Shown piece after piece: positions 1 through 10,094 of a DNA stretch of 64,000 bases. The stretch lies in the NCBI GenBank assembly GCA_021521415.1, contig JAIQDT010000190.1:2480001-2544000 (forward strand), read 5' to 3'. Made by a program: the position numbers and the translations under genes. Source of the stretch: Bidens hawaiensis. Taxonomy: Eukaryota; Streptophyta; Magnoliopsida; Asterales; Asteraceae. The notes under the pieces were generated by a model. It made no database searches. It saw only the letters and a list, made by a program, of their open reading frames with translations, and had not been told where the DNA came from. Numbering within the stretch: the stretch's first letter is position 1; each line of letters starts with the position of its first letter.

Positions 1-396
1 TTTCGTGGTTGATGGTTTTGTATTCGCCTGTATGAGGCTATCAGATGGTGAACAACGGGTCAACTAACAAGTCATAGCGGCTTGGGTAAAATTCGGTCTT
101 TTTACAAAAGTTTTAAATAAGGTTCATCTCAAAACGGGTATGTCACAATATTTTGTGCGAATTGCGAAGGTGATGTTTTGCTAATCTGTATTGTAGTGGA
201 CCGCTTTTGGTTGTCGTGAATTGAGTAACAAAGTTGATCTCGGTAACTATTACTTTATTTTTCAAATTTTATTTGTTATAAAATGCAAATGTTGACATGA
301 AAAATAAATTTTATAAACAGCTGGTTTTTTTTAACAGAGGCTCATAAAAGATATGGTGGCTTGGTGGGATGGAAACTATTCTTGTAATAAAGGTCG
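1..396. other. unassigned noncoding DNA
   Basis: AT-rich sequence in which I recognise no gene, element end or structured repeat. It lies beyond the 3' end of the minus-strand LINE relic. Confidence 0.4.
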
Positions 397-397
397 T

Positions 398-447
<50 letters not shown>
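398..447. repeat. (TAA)n microsatellite at LINE 3' side
   Basis: About 16 uninterrupted TAA triplets. On the minus strand this follows the end of the LINE coding relic and a short A-rich 3' untranslated stretch, so it may be the expanded simple-repeat tail of that LINE. That link is inference. Confidence 0.85.
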
Positions 448-448
<1 letters not shown>

Positions 449-496
449 GTGTTGATAGTTTTTTTTTCGAACAACATTTTTTATTAAACAAACAGC

Positions 497-1437
497 CTAC
501 CAACCCGCTAACAAGCAGCTAGAGGGCGAGAAAACAAACATGCTACGGGCTCGCCATAAGTTCCAGCAGCCAACCAAAATGATCGATTGTACTATTATTT
601 TCTTATTAAAGTGTCCTGGGATGTGTTTATGGACATGAAACAGGTCGCCTATCGTAAACGCAAAAATGGGACGGATTTTACACCGTTTGCTAATTTCTTG
701 CCACGCCAACGAAGCAACAAAACACCCTGTGAAAAGGTGATCCATGGTCTCTGCGACGGACCAGCAAAAACAACAAGTGTTTGGGCCATTAATAATCTTA
801 CTCTTAATCAACGCACCCATGGTCGGTAAACGAGCCAAATTTACTCTCCAACCTAACGTATTTAGTTTTAGGGGTAACCATTAATTCCAACTGTAATGAT
901 TTTCCTCCGGTGCATGCCCGACTTGATTAAGGAGTTTTTTGACCGATGTAACCGAAAATGAATCTAATTTATCACCTAACCACGACCATTTATCTATACC
1001 AGCCTTCAAGTGATAGGCTTGTAAGGAAGTTGTTAGGTTGTTGAGATCACTTGACACTCACCATTTATTAAATTGCACCGATTAGCCACCCGACAACTAT
1101 TCACTACCTCTAAACTAAATAGGGAAGGAAAAACATATTTGAGCGTGAGGGATCCAACCAAAATCCTGTTCGGTGTCCATTTCCAACTTCGCTTTTGATT
1201 GCCAATGATAATGGCAAATTTGACCTCACAGTACGGTTTTTCAATTTTTCTAAAGTGCTCCAAACTCCATTCAACTTCTTATTATGAGGTAAAGTTGGCC
1301 AAGACCTAGGAGATCAATAAATCTTCTCCATAAGCTCCTTTCTTCGGTTTTATACCTCCACCACCATCATGAAAGCAAAGAGAGGTTAGAGGTTCTAGGT
1401 GGACATAGACCTAGGCCGCCATCCTTTTTCTTTGTGG
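497..1437 (-). pseudogene. LINE reverse transcriptase C-terminal region (relic)
   Basis: Relic of a non-LTR retrotransposon ORF2, the protein that nicks target DNA and copies its own mRNA. Read leftwards it shows KKKDGGLGL, then WWWRYKTEERSLWRRFI, VGNGHRTGFWLD, FPSLFSLE, WLPLKLNTLGWRVNLARLPT and a Cys-Cys-His-Cys cluster (NTCCFCWSVAETMDHLFTGC). This is the usual order of the RT thumb/connection region followed by the zf-RVT zinc-binding domain of plant L1-type LINEs. Stops (for example just before WWWRY and before WLPLK) and frame changes break it. The upstream part continues at 3135-3493. The two halves join in frame once the 1443-3129 insertion and one copy of its target duplication are removed. 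Old and non-functional. Confidence 0.8.
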
Positions 1438-2714
1438 TCACCTGATGTGTGTGCGCGTATGGTTGTATACAATATGATAGATTGGATATTTAGCTTTTGC
1501 ACAAGATCGTGTTTTAAATTTATAAAAGTGATTTCTATAAAGAGTAAACACACATAAAACAGGCAAGTGTACCTATCTAATATGTAGAATAGTATTGGTA
1601 AGAACCAAGTATCGATCCGTGGACACAAATGTTTCTAATGATAAATCGTTGTTTTACTTTAATCGGAGGTTTTAATCATTTTGGGATTAATTTTTGAACT
1701 TTTTATAAAATATAAATACTTATATATAATATATAGGTGACAAAGACAAGAGATTCTAAACGAGTTGTTCAATTAAGTGAAGGTTACCATCTAAGATCAA
1801 GAATCCACTCCATTTTAGCATTGATAATTAATATTTAATCATGTGATAAACTTTTCGTAATAATATATGATAGATAGCTCCTTAATCCTTAAGTGAGCAT
1901 CTTTGCCACTAAGGAGGTAACGTGCGCATTTTAAAGTCTACCCTTTCCTAATGTCACGTCACCACAATGATGTCAATTTAAGTTGGCAAGTAGTTTTGTA
2001 AAGTAGAAAGTTTAGGATTGACTCCGATTTCTCAAATACCAATTCTAACAACTTCGGGTGGTTGTAGTTTAGTCACACAACCTCCCCTTGGTTGATTTTT
2101 GTAGGTTATAATTACACATTCCATTAACATATGATTTCTTTAACTAAAATAGTATCCTAAGCAAAGCCATTTTCGGATTGTCATAACTTATATCACATCA
2201 TTTCTAAGTACAATATAAGGATCCATGTTTCGATAATGTATCAAAGTATTTCTGTCTTTCAAGAACATGAATCGATCATGAACGATTACCAGTGGGATTG
2301 ACAATCACCAACTTTGAATTAGTGATTTAAGATGGTGAAACATTTCTCATCAAAAGATAATTGTAATATAACCATGTACTTTACTAGACTACACCACATG
2401 TTTTAATTAATCATCAAGTAAAACAAAGCTTCTTCATAGATTTTAGATGGTAAAAGGAGTTTAGCTCATAATGAGCATGTTGATAAACATTAAGATGAAT
2501 GATGATGACAAATACATGATTAAACTTGGAACAATCTAAGAAAATGTAGATAAATCTTCCTTCTTAATGATGGTGATGATGGTTGATGGTGATGACCTCC
2601 AAGCCTTCAAACTCTTCACTAAATATTCTATGTGAGTGTTAGTGTGTGTTTTTATAAGAGAAAACCAGATAGAATTCTTTTCAAGGCACACGAAATGAGT
2701 GCAACATGAGCCAC

Positions 2715-2722
2715 TATTTATA
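2715..2722 (-). promoter_or_regulatory. TATA box of the solo LTR
   Basis: TATAAATA on the minus strand, in a context typical of plant LTR promoters (CCTATAAATAGTGG). It is preceded, in minus orientation, by the CCCCGTG motif cluster. Inferred from sequence only. Confidence 0.5.
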
Positions 2723-2741
2723 GGCAATATGGAGTGAGAAG

Positions 2742-2949
2742 CATGACCCCGTGCTTACTTAGGCACACCCCCGTGTTTTATAATGACATATGTTAAATTA
2801 ATTTTATCTTTTCTGGCAGATATCCACGGCCCCGTGGTTGAGAGGCATGGCCCCGTGCTTTTGTTTCCAGATATTGTCTTTTCTTGTAGATTTTTGTCTT
2901 TTCTGGTGTTAGAAGCATGGGGGCGTATTTCTTGAGGCATGGGGGCGTG
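2742..2949. repeat. six-copy CCCCGTG motif cluster in U3
   Basis: Copies at 2742-2755, 2763-2776, 2824-2837, 2845-2858, 2915-2927 and 2937-2949, of the form GCATGGCCCCGTGC, with the last two as GCATGGGGGCGTG. They are GC-rich in AT-rich surroundings, partly palindromic, and sit upstream of the minus-strand TATA box, as an LTR enhancer would. Confidence 0.65.
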
Positions 2950-3134
2950 TTTCTTATGTTTTCTTCAGTTCTTCTTCGTCTTTTCGCTTGTTTCTTTGTT
3001 TGGGGCTTGGTTTCACCTGAAATTACATTTTATTATGATAAGTAGCCTTTTATGCTATGTTATTTGATAGAAATTGCAGTTATTAGAGATTATTTGATGC
3101 CAAAAAGATGTATATTTTTATGTACATCATCACC

Positions 3135-3493
3135 CGATCCCAAGCAACCCAACTAATTTTTGAAATGCCTTCCCCACGCCCAAAGAAAGGATCTTCTTTT
3201 GGCTTCAAGGATATTTAAAATCTTTAAAGGTGCTTTGTATAGGGAAAAGTAATAGCTCGGGAGTCACTCTAACACCGACTTGAGAATTGTAAGACACCCT
3301 CCCATAGACAGAGAGTTGGCTTTCCAAATAGAGAGTCTACCATTAAAAATATCCAACACCGGCTGTCAATTGTTAATTCGGTTCATGTTTGTGCCCACCT
3401 TTAAACTGAGGTACATGAACGGAATGGATCCAGCTTTTGCAATTCAATGTGTCTGCCATAATCTTGAGTGCCTCATCTGAAACTTTAATTCCA
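3135..3493 (-). pseudogene. LINE reverse transcriptase, upstream half of relic
   Basis: Minus-strand reading shows the typical LINE segment after the catalytic palm: GIKVSDEALKIMADTL, RLSIWKANSLSMGGCLTILK, LPSYYFSLYKAPLKILNILE, KRRSFLW and ISWVAWDRV. In plant LINEs this directly precedes the KEKGGLG segment, here displaced to 1437 by the solo LTR. Stops and frameshifts occur throughout. The upstream end is lost at the (AT)n tract, and the catalytic FADD box is not visible in the window. Confidence 0.75.
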
Positions 3494-3495
3494 TG

Positions 3496-3558
<63 letters not shown>
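3496..3558. repeat. (AT)n microsatellite
   Basis: About 30 AT dinucleotides with one interruption, abutting the broken end of the LINE relic. Confidence 0.95.
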
Positions 3559-3560
<2 letters not shown>

Positions 3561-3915
3561 TGTGTAGGCTTCCTCTAAATACCAATTTTGAAAGTAGGAT
3601 GCTGATGCTAACACCAATGAATTGATGCATTATACAGAGAAAGTTGATACTTTTTTATGTGCTTGATTTGACTCAAACTCAAAGTCAGCAACTTATGATT
3701 GGAAGTTGTGAGAGCCTAACGGATCTAGTTCATCATTACTTTTACTGATTATATGTTATGTATATATTAGTATTAGTTGTATATAGGTGTATATAGATTA
3801 TGGAATAGATCAATTAGATGAAGTTTTGATCGAGAGGAAACTTGGACAACAATTCAATACATAAACTTAAAACTTAGATTAAACAGAGGATAACACCTCT
3901 ATATATAGAAGACAG
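3559..3915. other. unassigned AT-rich DNA with TATA-like run
   Basis: No coding content recognised. A TGTGAGAGCC start-like string at 3707 and a CTATATATAG box near 3898 could belong to a truncated LTR that runs into the hairpin block and is cut at 4081 by the copia B LTR. No second end or target duplication could be matched. Confidence 0.3.
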
Positions 3916-4071
3916 GTCTAGTTCGTTCCACATTCCGTAACGAACTAGACTCCTGCTTCATTACATTACTATAAATAATGAACCGCCTCCTGATTCGTTA
4001 AGCATCCTTAACGAATCAGAAGGAAACATAACTTAATGTCTAGTTCGTTAAACATCCTTAACGAACTAGAC
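3916..4071. repeat. three consecutive perfect hairpins
   Basis: Hairpin 1: arms 3916-3927 and 3939-3950 (GTCTAGTTCGTT and its complement). Hairpin 2: arms 3990-4002 and 4007-4019 (CTGATTCGTTAAG and its complement). Hairpin 3: arms 4038-4051 and 4058-4071 (GTCTAGTTCGTTAA and its complement). Arms are 12-14 bp and perfect, with CAT(C/T)-containing loops. Hairpin 2 differs from the others on both arms in step. Confidence 0.9.
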
Positions 4072-4080
4072 CGTTCTTTT

Positions 4081-5461
4081 TGTTGGAATCGATCTGCCCA
4101 AGACACATATTAGAGTTGATGTGGCTAGTACGTAGTGATCCAAGTTGGGTTATACCCAATAACAAGCTAGACAAACGCTACGATAATTATTATTAGATAT
4201 GATCTATGTAATGATTATCAACACTTATAATATTTGGAAATTGGGTTTTCTAAATATTTGCATTTGTGTGTTAAATAAATTATATGGATACTTTATATTT
4301 TGAGAGATGTTATTTAAATTGGTTAAATGACATATTGCATGTTACTTATGTTATGTTTTTAACATAAACATTATAAGTAAATAAGTTGTAAGTAATAAAA
4401 TGGGATTTGAATTTTGGGTGGGAAAAACCTCTTCCCTCTTCTCTCTCCTCCTTTTTTTTCTTTCAAGACATGCAAGAGAGAGATTGGAAGAATATAATTC
4501 TTGGGTGAGTAATCTCTACACTCTCTCTCACACACACACATCTCTTGTGTGTGGACCGAGCCCCGGTGCGGAAGCGTGAATAATCGGTATTAAACAACGG
4601 TGTGGAACTCGGAACTAGGGTTAGGATCGAATCTCACTCGTATTCACTCTTGAAAGATGTTTGGACGGATGAGGTGTATTGGGAGAGAGCCTGATTTCAT
4701 TAACAATAAATAATAGGATGAACAATTGTAATCAAAACACAAAAGATAGAAATGGTAGTATGATAATATTAGTTGAATGATTCTCATAAAGATGAACCAC
4801 TCATACATACATACATTCATACATACAATCGATTAAGAAATATCAGCCGCCACCAGGAGAGCTCATCCTGGAGGCGGTGACTCTCTCAAAGGGATAAAAC
4901 CCTAAATCTCACACATACACAATACAGTCATTCATACTAGACAAATGAATAAAAATATCTATTTATACTAGTCTAGCATGACTTGGTCATTAAGCCATCC
5001 ACCCTTGGTTGAGACCAAATAATATATTTTTCACCCACAAATTAATTCGATGCATCGGTCTAAAATATAAGTTCCAACATCTTGTTTCATTTCTCTCTAT
5101 TAGGAGCCGAGAACAACAAGAAGAAAAAGAACAAAAGGGTTTGTTCTTGCATCAAGTTTTAGGACCCTAGCAACCATGGAGTTTGTTGGAGCTCGTTGGG
5201 TCTACAGGCTTGAGGTTTCCTCCTTTGGAAGCTCGTTATTCAACCTCATTCATCCCTTTCATTCTCGGATTTGAAGGTATGTATGTTAACACCCTATGGT
5301 TGTGTTTTGATAGCATGCACGTCGTATATGGATCCTGGATTGGGTTTAACATAAACGGGTTTATGTGTAATTGTTAAACAAGATTTAAAACTTTATTTCC
5401 GCTGCGTTTTTCCTTAATAAATGGTTATTTTGGACTTTGATAATCTTGCTAAAACCCAACA
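4081..5461 (+). repeat. copia B LTR (left copy), interrupted by solo LTR
   Basis: Starts TGTTGGAATCG and ends AAAACCCAACA. It is recognisably related along its length to the copia C LTR at 47957-48833, with shared strings such as ACCCAATAACAAGCTAGACAA at its start. Without the D insertion and its target duplication it is about 844 bp, close to the 877 bp of copia C. It is followed by a primer-binding-site-like ATGGCATCAAGAG, so it is a 5' LTR. The rest of this element is lost at about 5770. Confidence 0.8.
4548..5079 (-). mobile_element. solo LTR of family D inside the copia B LTR
   Basis: A 532-bp block starting TGTGTGGACCGAGCC and ending GTTCCAACA, with a perfect 5-bp target duplication TCTTG at 4543-4547 and 5080-5084. 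A related LTR sits at exactly the same target site in the other copia B LTR (35080-35533), where internal sequence and a degenerate primer-binding site lie to its left. From that, the D orientation is minus. The left copy carries a 66-bp segment (4842-4907) absent from the right copy, which holds a 12-bp hairpin with one mismatch (CCGCCACCAGGA arm). Confidence 0.8.
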
Positions 5462-6120
5462 ATGGCATCAAGAGACGCTTATACGGATACATGTTTCATA
5501 GATCTAAAATTTTCGGGTTTTATGGTGTGGTTCACCATATAGCCGAAAGTTTTGTGTTTATTGGATTGGTTACCCCTTGGTTCCTCAAGGTTATACTTTA
5601 CATGCATGTGATAATCTTGAAGAATTAAGTCATTTGGATGATTAATTATTTTGTTTGGACAATACCCGAAACTTTCGGTTTTGTTTCTCTTGGCCTAAAG
5701 TTTCATGGGTAAGAGGGGAACCATTTTTAGTCTTCTAAGACCTTGCTTATTTGGAGGTGCATTTGGACCATTCCCTGAATCACAAAAAGAAATAAACTCA
5801 ATGTGATCATCAAATAATCTTCAATTCTTCAAATTTGTCTCTTCCCTTGTAAATCATCTTCAAACCATTCCCTGAATCAAGATAGCATTCAAGTCAACCA
5901 TAACCCGACTTGACTGTTCAAGTGACTATTTCGTAGGAGGTGAACTCTACTGATCATTCTTTCAACATTGTTGCTGGAGATGACTCTATCTTCTCATCTG
6001 TACTAGGAAATCTAAAAACTGACAAACGATGAAACATCTTTTAAAAACCTTGGAATATTGATCTTGATCAACTTTTCCTTAACTTGAGTCTTTTACTTGA
6101 TTTGAAGCTAGCCATTTGCA
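5462..6120 (+). other. copia B leader fragment and junction to SIRE-like relic
   Basis: 5462-5770 matches the leader after the other B LTR (35916-36230), including the CTTATACGGATACATG stretch. At about 5770 the match stops abruptly. 5771-6120 is noncoding and unrecognised, with the string ACCATTCCCTGAATCA present twice (near 5768 and 5866). The SIRE-like pol relic begins after this. Confidence 0.5.
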
Positions 6121-8746
6121 ATGAAATTCATAGCCACTGACAATGAGTCAAAATTGTGGCATAGGAAACTGTGTCATGTGAACTTGAAAAACATGAACAG
6201 ACTTGTGAAAGGTGAGCATGTGATTGGCTTACCTACAAGAGAATTCAAATTGGAAGATCATTGTAGTTCATGTCAGAAAGGAAAACAACACAAATCTTCT
6301 CATAAGCCAAAGCTCATCAACTCAATTGATCAAATACTTGAATTACTTCACATGGATCTTTTTGGTCCTGTAAGTGTGCCAAGTAAGGAAAGAAAAGATA
6401 TTGTCTTGTGATCATTGATGACTATTCAAGATATACTTGGGTTTATTTCCTAAGTACCAAGGATGAGACTGTAGAGTTGATAAAGGGATATGTAACAATG
6501 ATTGAGAACAAATTGAAAAAGAAGGTTAAAATAATGAGAAGTGACAATGGTACCAGAGTTCAAAAAGAAGGTTAAAATGATGAGAAAGGAATATTACAGC
6601 AATTCTCTGCTCCTAGAACTCCTGAACAAAATGGTGTAGAAGAAAGAAGAAACAGAACACTAATTGAAGCTGCAAGAACCATGTTAGCATATGCTAATTT
6701 ACCTGTTACATTTTGGGAAGAAGCCATAAACACTGCATGCTATGTTCAGAACAGGGTACTTGTCAACAAAAGGCATAACAAGACACCTTATGAAATATTT
6801 CAAAACAGAAAGCCTTATATCAAATTTTTCAAACCCTTTGGATGCAAATGTTTTCTTCTGAACACAAGGGATTATTTGATCAAGTTTCAAACAAAATCCC
6901 TAAATTGTTTCTTTTTTGGATATTCTACACACTCAAAAGCATACAGAGTATATGTGAAAGACCATTTGAGTGTTATAGAATCATCTGACATCATCTTTAA
7001 TGAGAATCAATTCAATACAGTTGATGGTGTAGCATGGTTGTTTGATCATGAATAGTTGATAAGGTCTTTCAAGATTTATCCTGAAGACTTTGATGACTCA
7101 TTCTTCAAGACCAGTGAAATTGAATAGAAAAGGAAGAAACCACTGGACTTAGAAGAATTGTGGAAAAAGGTTGCTAGGAAAGAAAAGGAATATACTTTTG
7201 TGAAGAATTCCTCAAGTGATATTGTTGAACAAGATCAAGAAAATATTAAAGAAATCAATCACATTTCTGAGAATGATCACACTAAGATTAATCAAGACAA
7301 TCAAGATGTACAGGATGATCAAATTCGGAATGAGGGAAACACAAGCAACCAATCAAATGAAGATGAAGCTGCATCTACTGCAAGGTTTCAAGACCTGTTT
7401 CAAAGAATGAATTTAGAAAACAATAGTGCATCTACTTCAGGACAAAATAATGATGAAGCACCAGAATTTCATGATGCAGAAACTGATTTGATCATTGAAG
7501 AACCAGAACTCAATGAGTCAAATCTTGACACAACTGTGTTTACAGATATGATTGTTCAAACTCCTTATGTGGAAAAGAATAATGCTTCTGAAAACATCAT
7601 TGGAGATTTTCATGAAAGAGTTACAAGAAGTCATTCTGAAATTGCAAACATCTGTCTTTACTCCTGCTTTCTATCCCAAATAGAGCCAAAGAACATTGCT
7701 CAAGCACTAAAAGACAATAGTTGGGTGGAAGCAATGCAAGAGGAACTGGCACAGTTCAGAGACCTACATGTGTGGTATCTTGTTGATAGGCCAATAGACA
7801 GATATGCAATAGGTACCAAATGGGTTTTTAGAAACAAAAGGGATGAGAGGGGTTTGGTGATTAAGAACAAAGCTAGACTTGTGGCACTGGGATGCCTTCA
7901 AGAAGAAGGAATATACTTTGAGGAAGTCTTTACACCTATTGCAAGACTTGAAGCTATCAGGATCTTTCTTGCATATGCTACCTCAAAGAACATTAAAGTG
8001 TTCCAGCTTGATGTTAAGTCTGCATTTCTAAATAGAAAGATTGATGAAGAGGTGTTTGTAGCTTAACCTCCAGGTTTTGAGGATCCAATGTATCCAAATA
8101 GGGTGTATAAGCTAAACAAAGCCCTTTATGGATTGAATCAGGCTCCTAGAGCATGGTATGATGAGCTGTCAAATCATCTTCTTGAAAATGGTTTAAAAGA
8201 GGAGTCATTGACAAGACACTCTTCTACAAAAGAAAGGGATCAGACTTGCTTCTGTTACAAGTGTATGTGGATGAATTCATCTTTGGATCTACAAATGAAC
8301 AAATGTGCATAGAGTTTGAAGGGGTAATGAAGTCCAAATACAGCATGAGCTCTATGGGAGAAATGAACTTCTTTCTTGGATTACAAGTTCAACAGAAAGC
8401 TGAGGGACCTTCATTCACCAAAATAAATATGTGCAGGACATCTTGAACAAATTCAACTGTCATGAGTACAAAACTGCTTCAATTCCAATGGACAACAAAG
8501 AAAAGATGATTGCAGATGAGAAGGGGGAGCCTGTGGATGAACATGAATATAGAGCCAAAATTGGATCTCTGATGTATCTGACTGCAACAAGACCAGATAT
8601 CAAGTTTGTTGTATGTGTGTGTGCCAGATTTCAATCAAGTCCAAAAGTCTCCCACATGAATGCTGTTAAAAGAATATTCAGATATTTGAAGGGAAGACCA
8701 GACTTAGGGATTTGGTACCCAAAGAACCAATCTTTTGATCTGATTG
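6121..8746 (+). pseudogene. SIRE-like copia pol relic (plus strand), 5' part
   Basis: Ty1/copia pol beginning at the GAG-pre-integrase box (LWHRKLCHVNL, then C-X2-C in CSSCQKGKQ). Integrase follows (HMDLFGP, EERRNRTLIEAARTML), then the acidic linker, then reverse transcriptase ([49 protein letters not shown]) and the start of RNase H. Frameshifts (near 6411, 6540 and 8220), stops (near 7053, 7125 and 8066) and loss of the DNGNEF integrase block make it dead. The RT catalytic box reads YVDE instead of YVDD (8263-8274). At 8746 it is cut by SIRE-m1 and resumes at 31282. Closely similar to the SIRE-m1 pol on the other strand. Confidence 0.85.
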
Positions 8747-9929
8747 TGTCGGGTCCCTTATTTCAGCTGGATCTTACTTAATCATGTCATAACTCACACA
8801 AATAGATGTGTCGACAAGGGAGTTAATGACGGGTTGCTATATTTAGAAAGATTACCATTTGTTAAAGGCGGAATCAATAACAAACATACGGTTGCTTAAT
8901 CAATATTCAAAGGTAACCAATACGAACAAAATTCACTCAAAAGATTTCCATTTATATAATATTAATCATAGAAAGTGGATAATCGATTTAGGGTTTCTTG
9001 AAGGAAGGTGTATCCGTACTATACTAAGAGAGCCGTCACACACACAATATTCTTTTTTTAATTAATGTGTCTGTCTGCCTTAAGTGGCGTGCCCTAAAAC
9101 ATTCTATTTATAGGCCTGCCACCTTAGGACAACTGTCATTCCTTCTTGAAAACCCCAAACGTAAATACATATTCAAATTACATAATCAGAAATATTCTAA
9201 GTGTAAAACAAGTCTTCCAGGTAGGCTTTGCATCAATATTCATTCTTCGAGAAGGCTATGTACTCTGCCATCCTTCACAACTTGGTAACATAGAAGTGTG
9301 CCCGGGATCAATTTCTGGGTAGACTTTACTTGAAGAATACTCACCGTGTAGACTTTAGTCTTCTTGACTTTGCCAAACTTTGCCCGACAAACCCTTACGA
9401 GAAACCTTGTTCTTCAATGGTCCATTTCAACTCCTTGCTATAAAATAACTTATTAGCAAAGTGTACTCGGGAGTACTGTTCCTTGCTTGAGTTGAACCTT
9501 GCCCGATGTTACTTAGAGATATTCCATTTATACATCAAGCTTGTTCGGACCACTATTATTAATGAATACCTTGCCCGGTCTTCCAATCACTTGGCTTCAT
9601 GGACTTGGTTAGCCAAAAGCTTACTCGGGAGTGAACTATTCTTAGCTATGATGAACAGAGTTGCTTGATAAAGTGAACCTTGCCCGGATTTACATAAACT
9701 AGTGAACCTTACCCGGCAATGCACTAATTTGCAAACCCTTCTAAGATATCCACTAAAGAAGACTACTTGAAGACAACCTTGCCCGATAGACAAATTATCA
9801 TACCCGACTAAGTAAAAGCTTGCTCGGAGGTCTAAGGTGTGCCCGGATCCATACTTAGCGAATTCTGAGGAGGTTGAGAAGATTCCAATCTTCCATATAC
9901 TTCATTTTGGTCAAATCTTTGACTCAACA
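8747..9929 (-). repeat. SIRE-m1 3' LTR
   Basis: 1183-bp LTR, plus-strand ends TGTCGGGTCCC and GACTCAACA. Matches the SIRE-m2 LTR (58677-59901) and the broken LTR at 19892-20431 and 31059-31276. It holds many CTTGCCCG/ACTCGG words. Compared with the other two copies it lacks a short inverted repeat (TATTTTACCAAGTAAAATA) near 9340. Confidence 0.85.
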
Positions 9930-9950
9930 ATCTCCCCATAAATTGGAACA
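9930..9950 (-). promoter_or_regulatory. SIRE-m1 polypurine tract
   Basis: Minus strand reads a purine-rich TATGGGGAGAT directly before the LTR start (TGTTGAGTC), the position of the plus-strand DNA primer. The SIRE-m2 equivalent is CTAGGGGGAGAT. Confidence 0.7.
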
Positions 9951-10094
9951 CCTCAGCTAACCCAAAACATTTATAAGGTTACTTACACTTAGTCAAAATA
10001 CACATCAAATTAAAAGTCAAATTACATATTCAAATAACATAAACAAATTACATATTCAAAAGCTGTCCGAAGACATTACATCACAAAGCCTATT

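Larger units (their letters stand above)
1443..3129 (-). mobile_element. solo LTR inserted in the LINE
   Basis: A 1687-bp block with LTR-type ends (TGATGT at the left, ACATCA at the right), flanked by a perfect 5-bp target duplication TCACC (1438-1442 and 3130-3134). Removing it with one TCACC restores the LINE frame. No coding sequence, primer-binding site or second LTR is present, so I call it a solo LTR. A good TATA box on the minus strand (TATAAATA, plus-strand 2715-2722) suggests minus orientation. Upstream of that TATA box are six copies of a CCCCGTG/GGGGGCG motif (2742-2949). Family not recognised. Confidence 0.75.

Noticed and set aside
3280..3630. Small plus- and minus-strand ORFs around the (AT)n tract as genes
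   Set aside because: The minus one mixes LINE relic with IYIYIY from the AT repeat. The plus one is its shadow.
5183..5628. Small ORFs after the copia B LTR, repeated at 35595-36082, as a conserved peptide
   Set aside because: Both are noncoding LTR end and leader of the same family. The frames span the LTR boundary and primer site, and differ by ordinary substitutions.
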